The notes under the pieces are model-generated. The model was given only the letters and a program-made list of their open reading frames with translations. It did no database searches and was not told the DNA's origin. A stretch of DNA of 49,518 nucleotides from Actinomycetota bacterium (GTDB lineage: Bacteria > Actinomycetota > Thermoleophilia > RBG-16-64-13): NCBI GenBank assembly GCA_018830645.1, contig JAHJSA010000091.1:1-49518 (forward strand). Direction: 5' to 3'. Position numbers and translations under genes: made by a program. Position 1 is the stretch's first letter. Each line of letters starts with the position of its first letter. Below, piece after piece: positions 26,071 through 34,299 of this stretch.

Positions 26071-26135
26071 GCCCCTTCGACCCACCCTCCACGGGCAAGA
26101 TCGCCGTCAAGGTGATCAACCACTACGGCGACGAG
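26071..26135 (+). pseudogene. 3'-end scrap of a type III-like methyltransferase gene, copy 2
   Basis: Reads RPFDPPSTGKIAVKVINHYG then DEVLKA in one frame, longer and cleaner than the copy at 23306-23369. The 44-bp core differs from copy 1 at two positions. It marks the other side of the module B-D block. Confidence 0.5.
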
Positions 26136-26139
26136 GTGC

Positions 26140-26534
26140 TCAAGGCAGCGTTCTCTCCGACGCGCCGACAAGGGTAACGGACCCGAACTCCGTATTATCA
26201 AGACGATAGTACCCGCCTTCGTCGAGTCCCCACGAGGCCCCAAAGAAGCGGCTGGCCGCAGAGTCAATGTCATTCACCTTCGCTTCCAGGACGGCTTCTG
26301 CCGTCGGAGCCGATCCTACGATCGGGAACGCTCCAACTGACCGGTGCGGTCAGTTGAATTTCGTCGCGCTGCACGGTCCCAAGACGCACGCCCAGTGCTG
26401 GCGACAGCTCGCTGTGAGTGCCCGCGTTCTCGTAGATCGCCTGCAACCGCTGGCTCTGCTCTCGCGTCACGTGAACCGACGATCGCCGTTCGGGATGACC
26501 TCCCTGGGTTTCAGTATCACAAAGCGTGACCTTG
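26140..26534 (-). pseudogene. Probable frameshifted gene remnant, unknown family
   Basis: Two minus-strand frames read in succession like one protein: HVTREQSQRLQAIYENAG..., then, after a one-base shift near 26335, FPIVGSAPTAEAVLEAKVND followed by SAASRFFGASWGLDEGGYYR and a stop at 26140. The second part has the feel of a folded beta-rich domain, but I recognise no family. A 7-bp inverted repeat (CTGACCG/CGGTCAG) lies at the break. It fills the gap between the methyltransferase scrap and the protease gene. Confidence 0.3.
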
Positions 26535-26538
26535 ACCT

Positions 26539-27741
26539 ATGGGGAGCCCTGAAGCTCTCCGGCGGTTCCATTCTGGGGTCATTGGCATGCTACAGTGGAT
26601 GCCCAACCTGCGGCGATGGAGCAAAGCAGTGGCGAAGCCAACACGTCAGAACAGGCGTCAGTCACCCGAGAAGACGGCCCACACACCGAAATCTCAGCCC
26701 CAGGACTATCCGGAAACCACGCCGTCTGCGTTGCCTCGGATGCTTCTGGACAATCGTCCAGTGAGAAACGAACTAATCCGAGCCCTGGAAGCTGAACGTC
26801 AATCTCGAGTGATCGCGTACGTCACGGATCCTCGTGGCGGCACTCTCGGAACGGTGGTGGGAACCGACACAGTGCCGGTCTTGTATGAGCACTTGTCACA
26901 GATTGGACGCGTTGAGCGCATAGACCTACTTCTGAGCACTCATGGTGGACACACCACGGCCCCCTATCCGATTGTGAATCTCCTCCGCGAGTTCTGCACT
27001 CACCTGGCCGTCCTTGTACCCCGCACGGCTTTGAGCGCCGGTACCATGATTGCCCTTGGGGCTGACGAGATTGTGATGGGGCCATTGGGCTGTCTAGGCC
27101 CTGTGGACCCGACCGTCAATAACGAGTTCAATCCGGAAATAGACGTAACGCGGTCGGGGAGCGGCCCCTCAGAGAAGAGGCGTCTCGGAATAAGCGTAGA
27201 GGATGTCGCAGCGTATTTTGACCTCGTGAGGACCAAACTCGGGGACTCAGATGCAGTCATGACCGAGGCCCTGCGCGCCCTGACCGTCACGGTACATCCT
27301 CTCGCGCTCGGCAATGTGCAACGTCAGTATCTTCTCATTCGAAACCTGGCATCTAACCTCCTTGCCCTGCACATGGATGCCACTGAGGACAAGGCCCGCA
27401 TCGACCGTATCGTCGACCTACTCACAGAGAAGTTGTATGATCACAACTACCAGATTTACCGGTCCCAAGCGCGAGATCTCATCGGCCTTCCGGTCAAAGA
27501 TCCGAGCGAAAAGACAGACCCGCTCATGGCGGAACTCTATAGTCAATACCGGAGTGCTCTGCAGCTCGATTCTTTGAAGCTGGATGGGCCTTTCTTCCTC
27601 GATGCGGCCGTAATAGAATCTACTGCATGCGGTCATGCGTTCAGCTATGTAGGGACCGCGGCAAAGGGGGAGGATGGCCTCAACATCGAAATGAAGCAAC
27701 AAGGTTGGGGTCTGTTCGCAGACGGAGAGGCGGAATCGTGA
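26539..27741 (+). CDS. Serine dehydrogenase proteinase-like protein (ClpP/SppA fold)
   Basis: A 400-aa protein of the SDH proteinase family (PF01972), a ClpP/crotonase-fold group related to SppA. The GG oxyanion loop is LLSTHGGHT (131-139), the likely nucleophile S166 lies in TALSAGTMIALGADE, and GCLGPVDP follows (184-191). There is no signal peptide, so it probably acts in the cytoplasm. Residues about 1-60 are polar and poorly conserved in appearance; ATGs at 26587 or 26599 are credible later starts. Base composition is clearly lower in GC than the flanking core genes, a sign of transfer. The next gene overlaps it by 4 nt (GTGA), so the two work as a unit. Such proteins are scattered in accessory islands; a defence role is possible but unproven. 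Confidence 0.8.
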   Translation: MGSPEALRRFHSGVIGMLQWMPNLRRWSKAVAKPTRQNRRQSPEKTAHTPKSQPQDYPETTPSALPRMLLDNRPVRNELIRALEAERQSRVIAYVTDPRGGTLGTVVGTDTVPVLYEHLSQIGRVERIDLLLSTHGGHTTAPYPIVNLLREFCTHLAVLVPRTALSAGTMIALGADEIVMGPLGCLGPVDPTVNNEFNPEIDVTRSGSGPSEKRRLGISVEDVAAYFDLVRTKLGDSDAVMTEALRALTVTVHPLALGNVQRQYLLIRNLASNLLALHMDATEDKARIDRIVDLLTEKLYDHNYQIYRSQARDLIGLPVKDPSEKTDPLMAELYSQYRSALQLDSLKLDGPFFLDAAVIESTACGHAFSYVGTAAKGEDGLNIEMKQQGWGLFADGEAES

Positions 27742-28085
27742 AGACCATCATACGAGATGAAACCAAGGTTGTCATCACGGCCCCTGGGGGTGCTGCGCTG
27801 CGGCCTACGGTTAGTTCCTCTTCGGGCCTTGCCATTGTGCCCGTTGTGAACGTCATTTCCATGATGGAGACTCGACCGGCCAGCTCCTCCGTCATCCAGG
27901 CATCGTACGCGACTGTCCCCATTGGAGACACTGAACGGCTCGTTTGTAGCGTGAAGAGGACGACGCTGCCGGTGGTCGGCAGACAGGTGGGTGGCTTGGC
28001 ACGCATAGTCGGGAAGCACTCCGGGCCCGCATGGGATGCCATTTTGGACGAGATTGCTCGTGTACGAGAGGCCGCTGATTCCTGA
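27738..28085 (+). CDS. 115-aa partner protein of the SDH-like protease, unknown
   Basis: Starts at GTG overlapping the protease stop codon (GTGA), which argues strongly for translational coupling. The protein begins VKTIIRDETKVVITAPGGAA, has beta-rich segments (LAIVPVVNVISMME and VQASYATVPIGDTE-like stretches) and a helical C-terminus (AWDAILDEIARVREAADS). No family recognised and no membrane helix. It could be a substrate adaptor, inhibitor or regulator of the protease. It shares the lower GC content. Confidence 0.65.
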   Translation: MKTIIRDETKVVITAPGGAALRPTVSSSSGLAIVPVVNVISMMETRPASSSVIQASYATVPIGDTERLVCSVKRTTLPVVGRQVGGLARIVGKHSGPAWDAILDEIARVREAADS

Positions 28086-28112
28086 TCATCTGCGATCGCG
28101 ACAAGCGCCCCC

Positions 28113-28572
28113 TTGTTTCTCCTTGATACTGATGTGGTTACCCTATTCATTAGTGATAGATGTCCCACTTCTCTGAGGGACAGGGTGCTGTCGGCGGGAG
28201 TCTCGCGAGTATTCGTGGGTGCTGTCGGCGGGAGTCTCGCGAGTATTCGTGAGCGCTGTGACCGTTGAGGAGATTCTTCGAGGCGCTCTGGCTGCAATAC
28301 GGAGCGCGCAGAGCGCCAGGGGAGATGTGCCACGAGCCTACAGGGCGTTCGTTGACATCTTCGAGGACCTTCACACGTTCAACATCCTTTCCTTCGAGGA
28401 TCGCGACGAAGCTGCGTACGGGAAGCTGTCTGCAACCACCAAGCGACTTGGCTCCAACGACTGTCGTATCGCCGCAACTGCCATCACTCGTGACTACGCC
28501 GTGGTCACTCGGAACACCTCGGACTTCAGCCTGATTCCCGGTGCGCGGTGTGAGGATTGGACGCAGCAATGA
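28113..28572 (+). pseudogene. PIN-domain gene broken by a 34-bp tandem duplication
   Basis: From a TTG at 28113 the frame reads LFLLDTDVVTLFISDRCPTS, a PIN N-terminus. It is knocked out of frame by the second copy of a 34-bp unit (28184-28217, 28218-28251). Removing one copy restores a continuous protein of about 141 aa: ...VLSAGVSRVFVSAVTVEEIL, then LGSNDCRIAATAITRDYAVV and TRNTSDFSLIPG, with all PIN acids. As it stands, only a 117-aa N-truncated piece from the GTG at 28219 is open, lacking the first catalytic Asp. It follows the 115-aa gene by 27 nt and shares its lower GC. No antitoxin is adjacent unless the 115-aa protein serves as one. Confidence 0.8.
28184..28251. repeat. Perfect 34-bp tandem duplication
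   Basis: Two identical, directly adjacent 34-bp units beginning GGTGCTGTCGGCGGGAGTCT. Because 34 is not a multiple of three, the copy number decides whether the PIN frame is open (one copy) or broken (two copies). Confidence 0.95.
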
Positions 28573-28797
28573 CCAGCCTCGTCGACATCCCCGCAGCGTC
28601 GCAGCGTGGCTCTGTTGAAAGCGTGACAGGCCGTGGGGGTCACCATTACGCATGGATCCGAGCAGAGGGCCCTCCGCATGCAGTGAAAATGCTCCACACC
28701 ATCGTGCCAGAGAGCACTTGGTGCTCGAGCAGAGCCTCGCCGAGGGTCGCATAGAGCGCGCGGGGAGCCTATGTGGGGTGTGGCGGACGGCCAGGCC

Positions 28798-28975
28798 GGG
28801 AGATCGTCGAAGTGGGGCCCCTGAGCCCGGAACGGCGGTGCGCCCAGGAGCTTGTGGCGGAGGGCCGAGCCACGTGGAACAGCGGTAAGCCCGCCGGATT
28901 GCGCGGGGTCCGGGTCGAAGGCCCTCCGGTATCGGACACAGTGCTCGAGGACCGGCGCAACCTTTGAGCCCGACC
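28798..28975 (+). pseudogene. Antitoxin C 3' fragment (178-bp repeat)
   Basis: Aligns without gaps to 24341-24518 (offset 4457) with few mismatches and encodes REIVEVGPLSPERRCAQELV onward to the antitoxin stop. It lacks the DNA-binding N-terminus, and no toxin gene follows. The stretch 28573-28797 before it, and 28976-29191 after it, hold no gene I can support. Confidence 0.85.
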
Positions 28976-29191
28976 ACTTGAGCGACCACTCACCTATCGG
29001 GTGCTCGGACCGTGGGCTTGTGCCCTCTGGGACAGACGTCGATCTCACCGCCAGACCGAAGAGCTGGGTGGCGCACCACCTGCAAGCATCGGGCCCCGGA
29101 CCGCGCCTACCGAAGCCCCAGACCCGATGCTAGTATGAACCGTTCGGCCGCCGGCCGGCGGCGTGGAACCTCGGACGACGGGGCTGTACTC

Positions 29192-32100
29192 ATGCGACCC
29201 ACTCTGACCGCCATCGAACGCGACCTGCGCGGACTCCTTCGGGGAGACGTGGAGTTCGACGCCGTGACCCGCCACCTCTATGCCACCGACGGCGGCATTT
29301 ACCAGATCGAGCCCATGGGCGTGGTGTCGCCGTTCGACGCCGAAGACGTCGCCAGACTGGTGGCCTATTGCACCGAGCGGGGCGTGCCGCTGGTGCCTCG
29401 AGGAGCCGGCTCCGGCCTCGCCGGCGCGGCGGTGGGCGCCGGCCTTATGGTCGACTTCACCCGCTACATGAACAAGATCCTCGAAGTGGCGCCCGACGGC
29501 TCGTGGGCCCGGGTGCAACCCGGCCTGGTGATGGGCGTGCTGAACGCGCACGTGAAGCGCTACGGCACCTTCTTCGCTCCCAACCCCTCCAGCGAGAACT
29601 ACTGCTCGCTCGGCGGGATGATCGCCAACAACTCGAGCGGGGGACGGAGCGTCGCCTACGGCGGTACGAAGGATCACGTGCTGGCCCTGGACGTGGTGCT
29701 CTCGGGCGGTGAGCTCTTCCACGCCGGCCCGGTGACGCGCGGCTCCGATGCCCTGGCGGCCGTGCTCGGTTCGGGCGGGCGCGCGGGCGCGGCCTTCGCC
29801 GACCTCCTGCCTCTCCTCGACCGGAAACGCGGCGCCGTCGCCACCTCCATGCCCCGGGTGATGAAGAACTGCTCGGGCTACCGGGTGGAGACCGTGCTCG
29901 AATGGGGCGCCGACGCCCCCGGCTACGGCGCCTACGACGGGGCGGCGGCCCTGGCCGCCGCCGACGCGGAGTGGACGCGGGCCAACCTGCAGAAGCTGTT
30001 CGTGGGCTCCGAGGGCACCCTGGGCCTCGTGACCGAAGCCACCCTCAACCTGGTGCCCCTTCCCGGGCGGCGCGCCATCGGCATGGCCTACTTCCCCACG
30101 GTGTTCAGCGCGGGCGAGGCGGTGCACCCCATCCTGGCGCTCAAGCCCAGCTCGCTCGAAATCATGGACGCGAACTTCCTGCGGTTCGTGCGCGAGAGCA
30201 ACTCCAAGATCGACGCCATGCTGCCCAAAGTGGTGGACACCGCGCTCCTCGTGGAGTTCGAGGCGGCGGACGACGCCGAACTCGAGGAGAAGTTGGCGTC
30301 GCTGGAGGGGCTGCTGGCCGGGGGCGACGCCCTCGAGGTGAAGCGCGCGCTCGACCCGGGCGACCAGAAGCAGCTCTGGGCCGTGCGCCAGGCGGCGGTG
30401 CCGCTCCTGCAGAAACTGCCGGGGCCGAAGAAGATCGTGGAGTTCATCGAGGACGCCACCGTACACCCCGAGGTGCTGGCCGACTACATGAGTCGCCTCA
30501 ACACCATCCTCCAGAGCCACGACGTGCGGGCCATCATGTACGGCCACGCCGGCGACGGCAACATCCACACACGGCCGATCCTGGATATGCGTAACCCCGG
30601 CGACCTCCGCCTCATGAACGAGATCATGGAAGAGGTCATGGAGGTGATCCTCGACCTCAAAGCCACTCCCTCCGGCGAGCACGGCGACGGGATCGTGCGC
30701 TCGCCCTACGTGCGGCGCGTCTACGGCGACGAGGTCTACGGCATCTTCGAGCGGATCAAGGAAGCCTTCGACCCCACCGGCATCATGAACCCGGGGAAGA
30801 AGGTGGTGAACCCGGCGGAGACCGGAGGCATCGCCACCAACCTCCGCTACGGCCGCGACTACTGGACCCACGAGCAGTCCACCCAGCTGCACTTCCCCGG
30901 CGGCGAATACGAGCGCGAGATCGAGAAGTGTCACGGCTGCGCCCAGTGCAAGAGCATGGTGGCCACCACCATGTGCCCCACCTACAAGGCCACCCGGCGC
31001 GAGCACGCCTCGCCGCGGGCCAAGGCCAACGCGCTGCGGAACATCATCAGTGGCCGCCTCGACCCCGGCCTGCACACCGGCGCCGCCTTGAAAGAGGTCA
31101 CCGACTACTGCATCGAGTGCGGCATGTGCGCTCTGGAGTGCCCGTCGAACGTGAACATCCCCAAGCTCATGCTGGAGGCCAAGGCCAAGTACCGCACCGC
31201 CCATGCGGGCGGCCCCACCGACCAAGTGCTGGGCCGCGCGGAGTTGGTGTCCAAGGTGAGCCGCGCGGCCTCCCCCGTGGTCAATCCGCTGGCCGCCAAC
31301 CGGGTGGTGCGCCGACTGGGCGAACGTCTGGCGGGCATAGACCACCGTCGCACCCTGCCCGCGTACGCCCGCAAGAGCTGGGAGCAGATGCTGGCCGAGC
31401 GCCGGAAGGGCGCCGTTAATCCGCACCCGGTGCCGGAGCCGGGCGCGGGCACCGAAGCGGTCGGCGTCGCCGGGAACCCCGGCGGCTCCGGGGGCTCCTC
31501 AGCCGGGGACTCCGCGGCCCCCGCCGTCGCCGCGCCGGCCGCCGCGCCCGCGGCCGCGAAGCCCGTGGCCTTCTTCTACGACGTCTACGCCAACTACAAC
31601 GACCCCGGCCTGGCCCAGACCTTCGACTCACTCCTGCGCGCTCACGGGGTGCCGGTGGTGTACCCGGAGCAGAAAGGAAGCGCCGTCCCGGAGATGCTCT
31701 ACGGCTACATGGATCGGGCCCGGGCCACCGCCGAGTTCAACGTGCGGCACGCACTACCTCACGTGCGCGACGGAGCGTACGTCGTAAGCGGCGAGCCCAC
31801 GGCGAGCTTCGCCTTCAAGGTGCACTACCCCGACATCGTTTCCAGCGAGGACTGCTCCCTGGTGGCCAACGCAACCCGCGACCTGGGCGAGTTCCTGGTC
31901 TCGCGCCGTACGGAGCGCCCGGAGGCGGCGCCCCGACCGGTCGCGGATATCAAGCTCAAGATCGCTTATCACCAGCCCTGTCACCTGAAGACACAGCAGG
32001 TGGGCTCGCCCTTCTTCGACCTGCTCGAGGAGGTGCCGGGTCTGGAGCTGGTGAACCTGGACGCGGGCTGCTGCGGCATGGCCGGCACCTTCGGCATGAA

Positions 32101-32278
32101 GGCGGGCACCTTCGACCTCAGCATGGAGACCGGCCGCCCGCTGTTCGAGCGGGTGACGGACGTGTCCCCCGACCTGGTGGCTTCGGAGTGCAGCACCTGC
32201 CGCATGCAGTTGGCCCAGGCGACAGGCAAAGACACGGTGCATCCGGCGGAGCTGCTGGCCCGCGCCTACGGGATCTAG
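29192..32278 (+). CDS. Fused FAD-linked oxidase / Fe-S subunit (GlcD-GlcF type, glycolate or D-lactate dehydrogenase)
   Basis: A protein of 1028 aa from the ATG at 29192 (MRPTLTAIERDLRGLL), with an in-frame ATG at 29135 as alternative. The N-terminal half is a VAO-type FAD-binding oxidase: FDAEDVARLVAYC, VPRGAGSGLAGAAVGAG, NNSSGGRSVAYGGTKDHV, FVGSEGTLGLVTEATL and, later, GHAGDGNIH and EHGDG. The C-terminal half has two 4Fe-4S clusters (CHGCAQCKSM and CIECGMCALECP), an Ala/Pro/Gly-rich linker, and CCG-type domains (CCGMAGTFGMK near the end). Such fusions oxidise 2-hydroxyacids and feed electrons to the chain or to a flavoprotein. The lactate racemase homologue 12 bp downstream points to lactate as substrate, which is an inference. 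Confidence 0.92.
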   Translation: MRPTLTAIERDLRGLLRGDVEFDAVTRHLYATDGGIYQIEPMGVVSPFDAEDVARLVAYCTERGVPLVPRGAGSGLAGAAVGAGLMVDFTRYMNKILEVAPDGSWARVQPGLVMGVLNAHVKRYGTFFAPNPSSENYCSLGGMIANNSSGGRSVAYGGTKDHVLALDVVLSGGELFHAGPVTRGSDALAAVLGSGGRAGAAFADLLPLLDRKRGAVATSMPRVMKNCSGYRVETVLEWGADAPGYGAYDGAAALAAADAEWTRANLQKLFVGSEGTLGLVTEATLNLVPLPGRRAIGMAYFPTVFSAGEAVHPILALKPSSLEIMDANFLRFVRESNSKIDAMLPKVVDTALLVEFEAADDAELEEKLASLEGLLAGGDALEVKRALDPGDQKQLWAVRQAAVPLLQKLPGPKKIVEFIEDATVHPEVLADYMSRLNTILQSHDVRAIMYGHAGDGNIHTRPILDMRNPGDLRLMNEIMEEVMEVILDLKATPSGEHGDGIVRSPYVRRVYGDEVYGIFERIKEAFDPTGIMNPGKKVVNPAETGGIATNLRYGRDYWTHEQSTQLHFPGGEYEREIEKCHGCAQCKSMVATTMCPTYKATRREHASPRAKANALRNIISGRLDPGLHTGAALKEVTDYCIECGMCALECPSNVNIPKLMLEAKAKYRTAHAGGPTDQVLGRAELVSKVSRAASPVVNPLAANRVVRRLGERLAGIDHRRTLPAYARKSWEQMLAERRKGAVNPHPVPEPGAGTEAVGVAGNPGGSGGSSAGDSAAPAVAAPAAAPAAAKPVAFFYDVYANYNDPGLAQTFDSLLRAHGVPVVYPEQKGSAVPEMLYGYMDRARATAEFNVRHALPHVRDGAYVVSGEPTASFAFKVHYPDIVSSEDCSLVANATRDLGEFLVSRRTERPEAAPRPVADIKLKIAYHQPCHLKTQQVGSPFFDLLEEVPGLELVNLDAGCCGMAGTFGMKAGTFDLSMETGRPLFERVTDVSPDLVASECSTCRMQLAQATGKDTVHPAELLARAYGI

Positions 32279-32290
32279 GAAGGAGGAGCG

Positions 32291-33547
32291 ATGTACATCG
32301 ACGTACCCTGGGATACAGGCTCGGTGCCCCTGAAGCTGGACAGGGACAGGTTGGGCGAGGTCATCGAGTCTCGCACGCTCAAAGTGCGCGACGAGGCTGC
32401 CCACCTGAATGCGATCCTCGCCGGCCGCGACGGACGCCCTTCGTTCGACGAGTTCCTCGACTCCGCCGAGGGCCGCATCCTCTTCTTGGTGAACGACGCC
32501 ACCCGGCCGACTCCCAGCGGGCGCGTCATCGAGATCATCGCCGACAGGCTCCGCGGCCGCGACGTGGAGTTCATGGTCGCCACTGGAGCCCACAAGTTGC
32601 CCGGCGAGACCGAGCTCGAACAGATCTTCGGCAGGAACATGCGCGAGCGCTTCATCGACCGCATCTCGAGTCACGACGCGCGCGACAAGGCTTCCCTCGT
32701 ACACCTGGGAGAGACGTCGCGAGGCACCCCGGTGTGGGTGAACCGCCACTTGGCCGACGCCACTGATGTGGTGCTCATCAACTCTGTCGAACCCCACTAT
32801 TTCGCCGGCTACACCGGGGGCCGCAAGTCGATCTTCCCGGGTGTGGCGGGCTTCGCCACCATCGAGGGCAACCACAAGCTGGCGCTGGACCCCGCAGCCG
32901 ACAACCTGGCGCTCGAGGGCAACCCCGTGCACGAGGACATGATGGAGATGATGGGCATGCTCTCGGAGAAGCGCATGTACTCCATCCAGATGGTGCTCGA
33001 TCACCAACACCGCATCCACTACGCCTACGCGGGCGACCTCGAGGAGAGCTGGCGCACGGCGGTCGAGCACGCCGACGGGCACTACGTGGTCGAGTTGAAC
33101 ACGCGCTACGACATCGTGGTAGCGGCGGCTCCCTATCCCATGGACTACGACCTCTACCAGTCGCAGAAGGCCCTCGAGAACGGATCTCTTGCCCTGAAGG
33201 ACGGGGGCATCCTCATCCTGGTCTCGAAATGCCGCCACGGCATCGGCGACGAGACCTTCTTCACCCTGATGGCCAAGGCCGCCACCCCCGACCAGGTGCT
33301 CTCCTCGATCCTGGGCGACTACGTCCTCGGCTTCCACAAGGCCGGCCGCCTGGCCCTGATCGCCAAGCGCGGGGAGATGTGGGGCGTCACCAGCCTCCCC
33401 GACGAAGACCTCGAGGCCGCCTTCATCCGACCGTTCCCCAGCGTGCAGAGAGCCGTGGACGCCGCACTCGCCCGGAAGGGCCCGGAGGCCAAGGTGCTCT
33501 TCCTGATGGACGCCTCGATCACCGTGCCGCGGGTGAACGGGGGGTAG
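32291..33547 (+). CDS. LarA-type nickel-pincer racemase (lactate racemase homologue)
   Basis: A 418-aa protein of the LarA family (DUF2088), which uses a covalently bound nickel pincer nucleotide for hydride-transfer racemisation. Residues matching the L. plantarum enzyme are visible: R72 (DATRPTP), H101 (GAHK), H169 (EPHYFAGYTGGRKS), K179 (the lysine that holds the cofactor) and H195 (GNHKL). The genes that make the cofactor (larB, larC, larE) are not in the window and must be elsewhere if it is active. Start ATG has AGGAAGGAGG upstream, in a short gap after the oxidase, so the two are probably one operon. Homologues act on other 2-hydroxyacids, so the substrate remains open. Confidence 0.9.
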   Translation: MYIDVPWDTGSVPLKLDRDRLGEVIESRTLKVRDEAAHLNAILAGRDGRPSFDEFLDSAEGRILFLVNDATRPTPSGRVIEIIADRLRGRDVEFMVATGAHKLPGETELEQIFGRNMRERFIDRISSHDARDKASLVHLGETSRGTPVWVNRHLADATDVVLINSVEPHYFAGYTGGRKSIFPGVAGFATIEGNHKLALDPAADNLALEGNPVHEDMMEMMGMLSEKRMYSIQMVLDHQHRIHYAYAGDLEESWRTAVEHADGHYVVELNTRYDIVVAAAPYPMDYDLYQSQKALENGSLALKDGGILILVSKCRHGIGDETFFTLMAKAATPDQVLSSILGDYVLGFHKAGRLALIAKRGEMWGVTSLPDEDLEAAFIRPFPSVQRAVDAALARKGPEAKVLFLMDASITVPRVNGG

Positions 33548-33590
33548 AGGCCGGGCGCTGAGCGGGCACCCGATTCACCGGGGATCCGCT

Positions 33591-33619
33591 TTGAGTGCGC
33601 AGGGTCTCACGTGTAGGAT
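33591..33619 (+). promoter_or_regulatory. Promoter giving a leaderless mntA message
   Basis: TTGAGT (33591-33596), a 17-nt spacer and TAGGAT (33614-33619). Counting seven bases on, the predicted start is 33626, the A of the mntA ATG. No Shine-Dalgarno site precedes that ATG, which agrees with leaderless translation. Confidence 0.6.
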
Positions 33620-33625
33620 GACAGT

Positions 33626-33928
33626 ATGTTGGCCGCGCTCCACATCCACCACGAACACATCGTCGACTTCTGCCATCGCTGGGGCATCGTCGAGCTGGCG
33701 TTGTTCGGCTCGGTGTTGAGCGACAGCTTCGGCCCAGACAGCGACATCGACGTCCTGGTGACCTTCGCTCCTGACGCCCGGTGGGATCTGTTCGATCTGG
33801 TGAGCATGGCAGACGAACTGGAGAGTATCTTCGGCCGGCACGTGGACCTGGTAGAAGCCGGTGCCATCCGAAACCCCTTCAGACGACAGTCCATCTTCGA
33901 CTCCAAGCGCGTGATCCATGCGGCATGA
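33626..33928 (+). CDS. mntA: MntA-type minimal nucleotidyltransferase antitoxin
   Basis: A 100-aa minimal nucleotidyltransferase with the motif LFGSVLSDSFGPDSDIDVLV (GSx10DxD) and a third acid in RHVDLVE. In characterised HepT/MntA pairs this protein AMPylates the HEPN toxin at a tyrosine and so silences it. The start lies exactly at the predicted transcription start. The toxin gene overlaps its end by 11 bp. Confidence 0.9.
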   Translation: MLAALHIHHEHIVDFCHRWGIVELALFGSVLSDSFGPDSDIDVLVTFAPDARWDLFDLVSMADELESIFGRHVDLVEAGAIRNPFRRQSIFDSKRVIHAA

Positions 33929-34268
33929 GCCACGGGACGCCGCCTACGTCTGGGACATGCTCGAAGCAGCGAAACGCGCATACGCGTACGCCGGCGCGCT
34001 CAGTCTCGAGTCGTATCTTGCGGACCACATGGCCCAAGCTGCAACCGAGCGGGTCCTCGGGATCATCGGCGAAGCAGCCCGTCACCTATCTGCCAGCTTC
34101 AGAGAGGGCCACCCCGGTATCCCTTGGGCGAGCATCATCGGCCAGAGGAACGTGCTGGCCCACGAGTACGGATCGATCGACCAGACGCGAATCTGGGTGC
34201 TCGTGACGGACCGCATCCCGGAACTCATCACCCAACTCGAAGACGCGATGCCGGAACCTCCTGCCTGA
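33918..34268 (+). CDS. hepT: HepT-type HEPN ribonuclease toxin
   Basis: A 116-aa, all-helical HEPN protein. The RNase motif Rx4H is RNVLAH, followed by EYGSID, which supplies the tyrosine that MntA modifies (RxxxxHxY). The N-terminal helices include DMLEAAKRAYAYAG. The toxin cuts tRNA or mRNA when unmodified. It is the second gene of the pair, with an 11-bp overlap. Confidence 0.9.
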   Translation: MRHEPRDAAYVWDMLEAAKRAYAYAGALSLESYLADHMAQAATERVLGIIGEAARHLSASFREGHPGIPWASIIGQRNVLAHEYGSIDQTRIWVLVTDRIPELITQLEDAMPEPPA

Positions 34269-34299
34269 ACCCGACGTTCCCCGGCACCACTCTCTCGGC

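Noticed and set aside
25811-26119. N-terminal extension of antitoxin D including GIDLGTTNS
   Set aside because: The extension is a dnaK scrap plus unrelated sequence; ribbon-helix-helix similarity begins only at 25810 or 25792.
29045-31426. Long open frame (793 codons) on the minus strand
   Set aside because: It is antisense to the GlcD-GlcF fusion, which has clear cofactor motifs; the antisense product is His/Gly/Ala-rich with no family features. Long antisense frames are expected at this GC content and codon bias.
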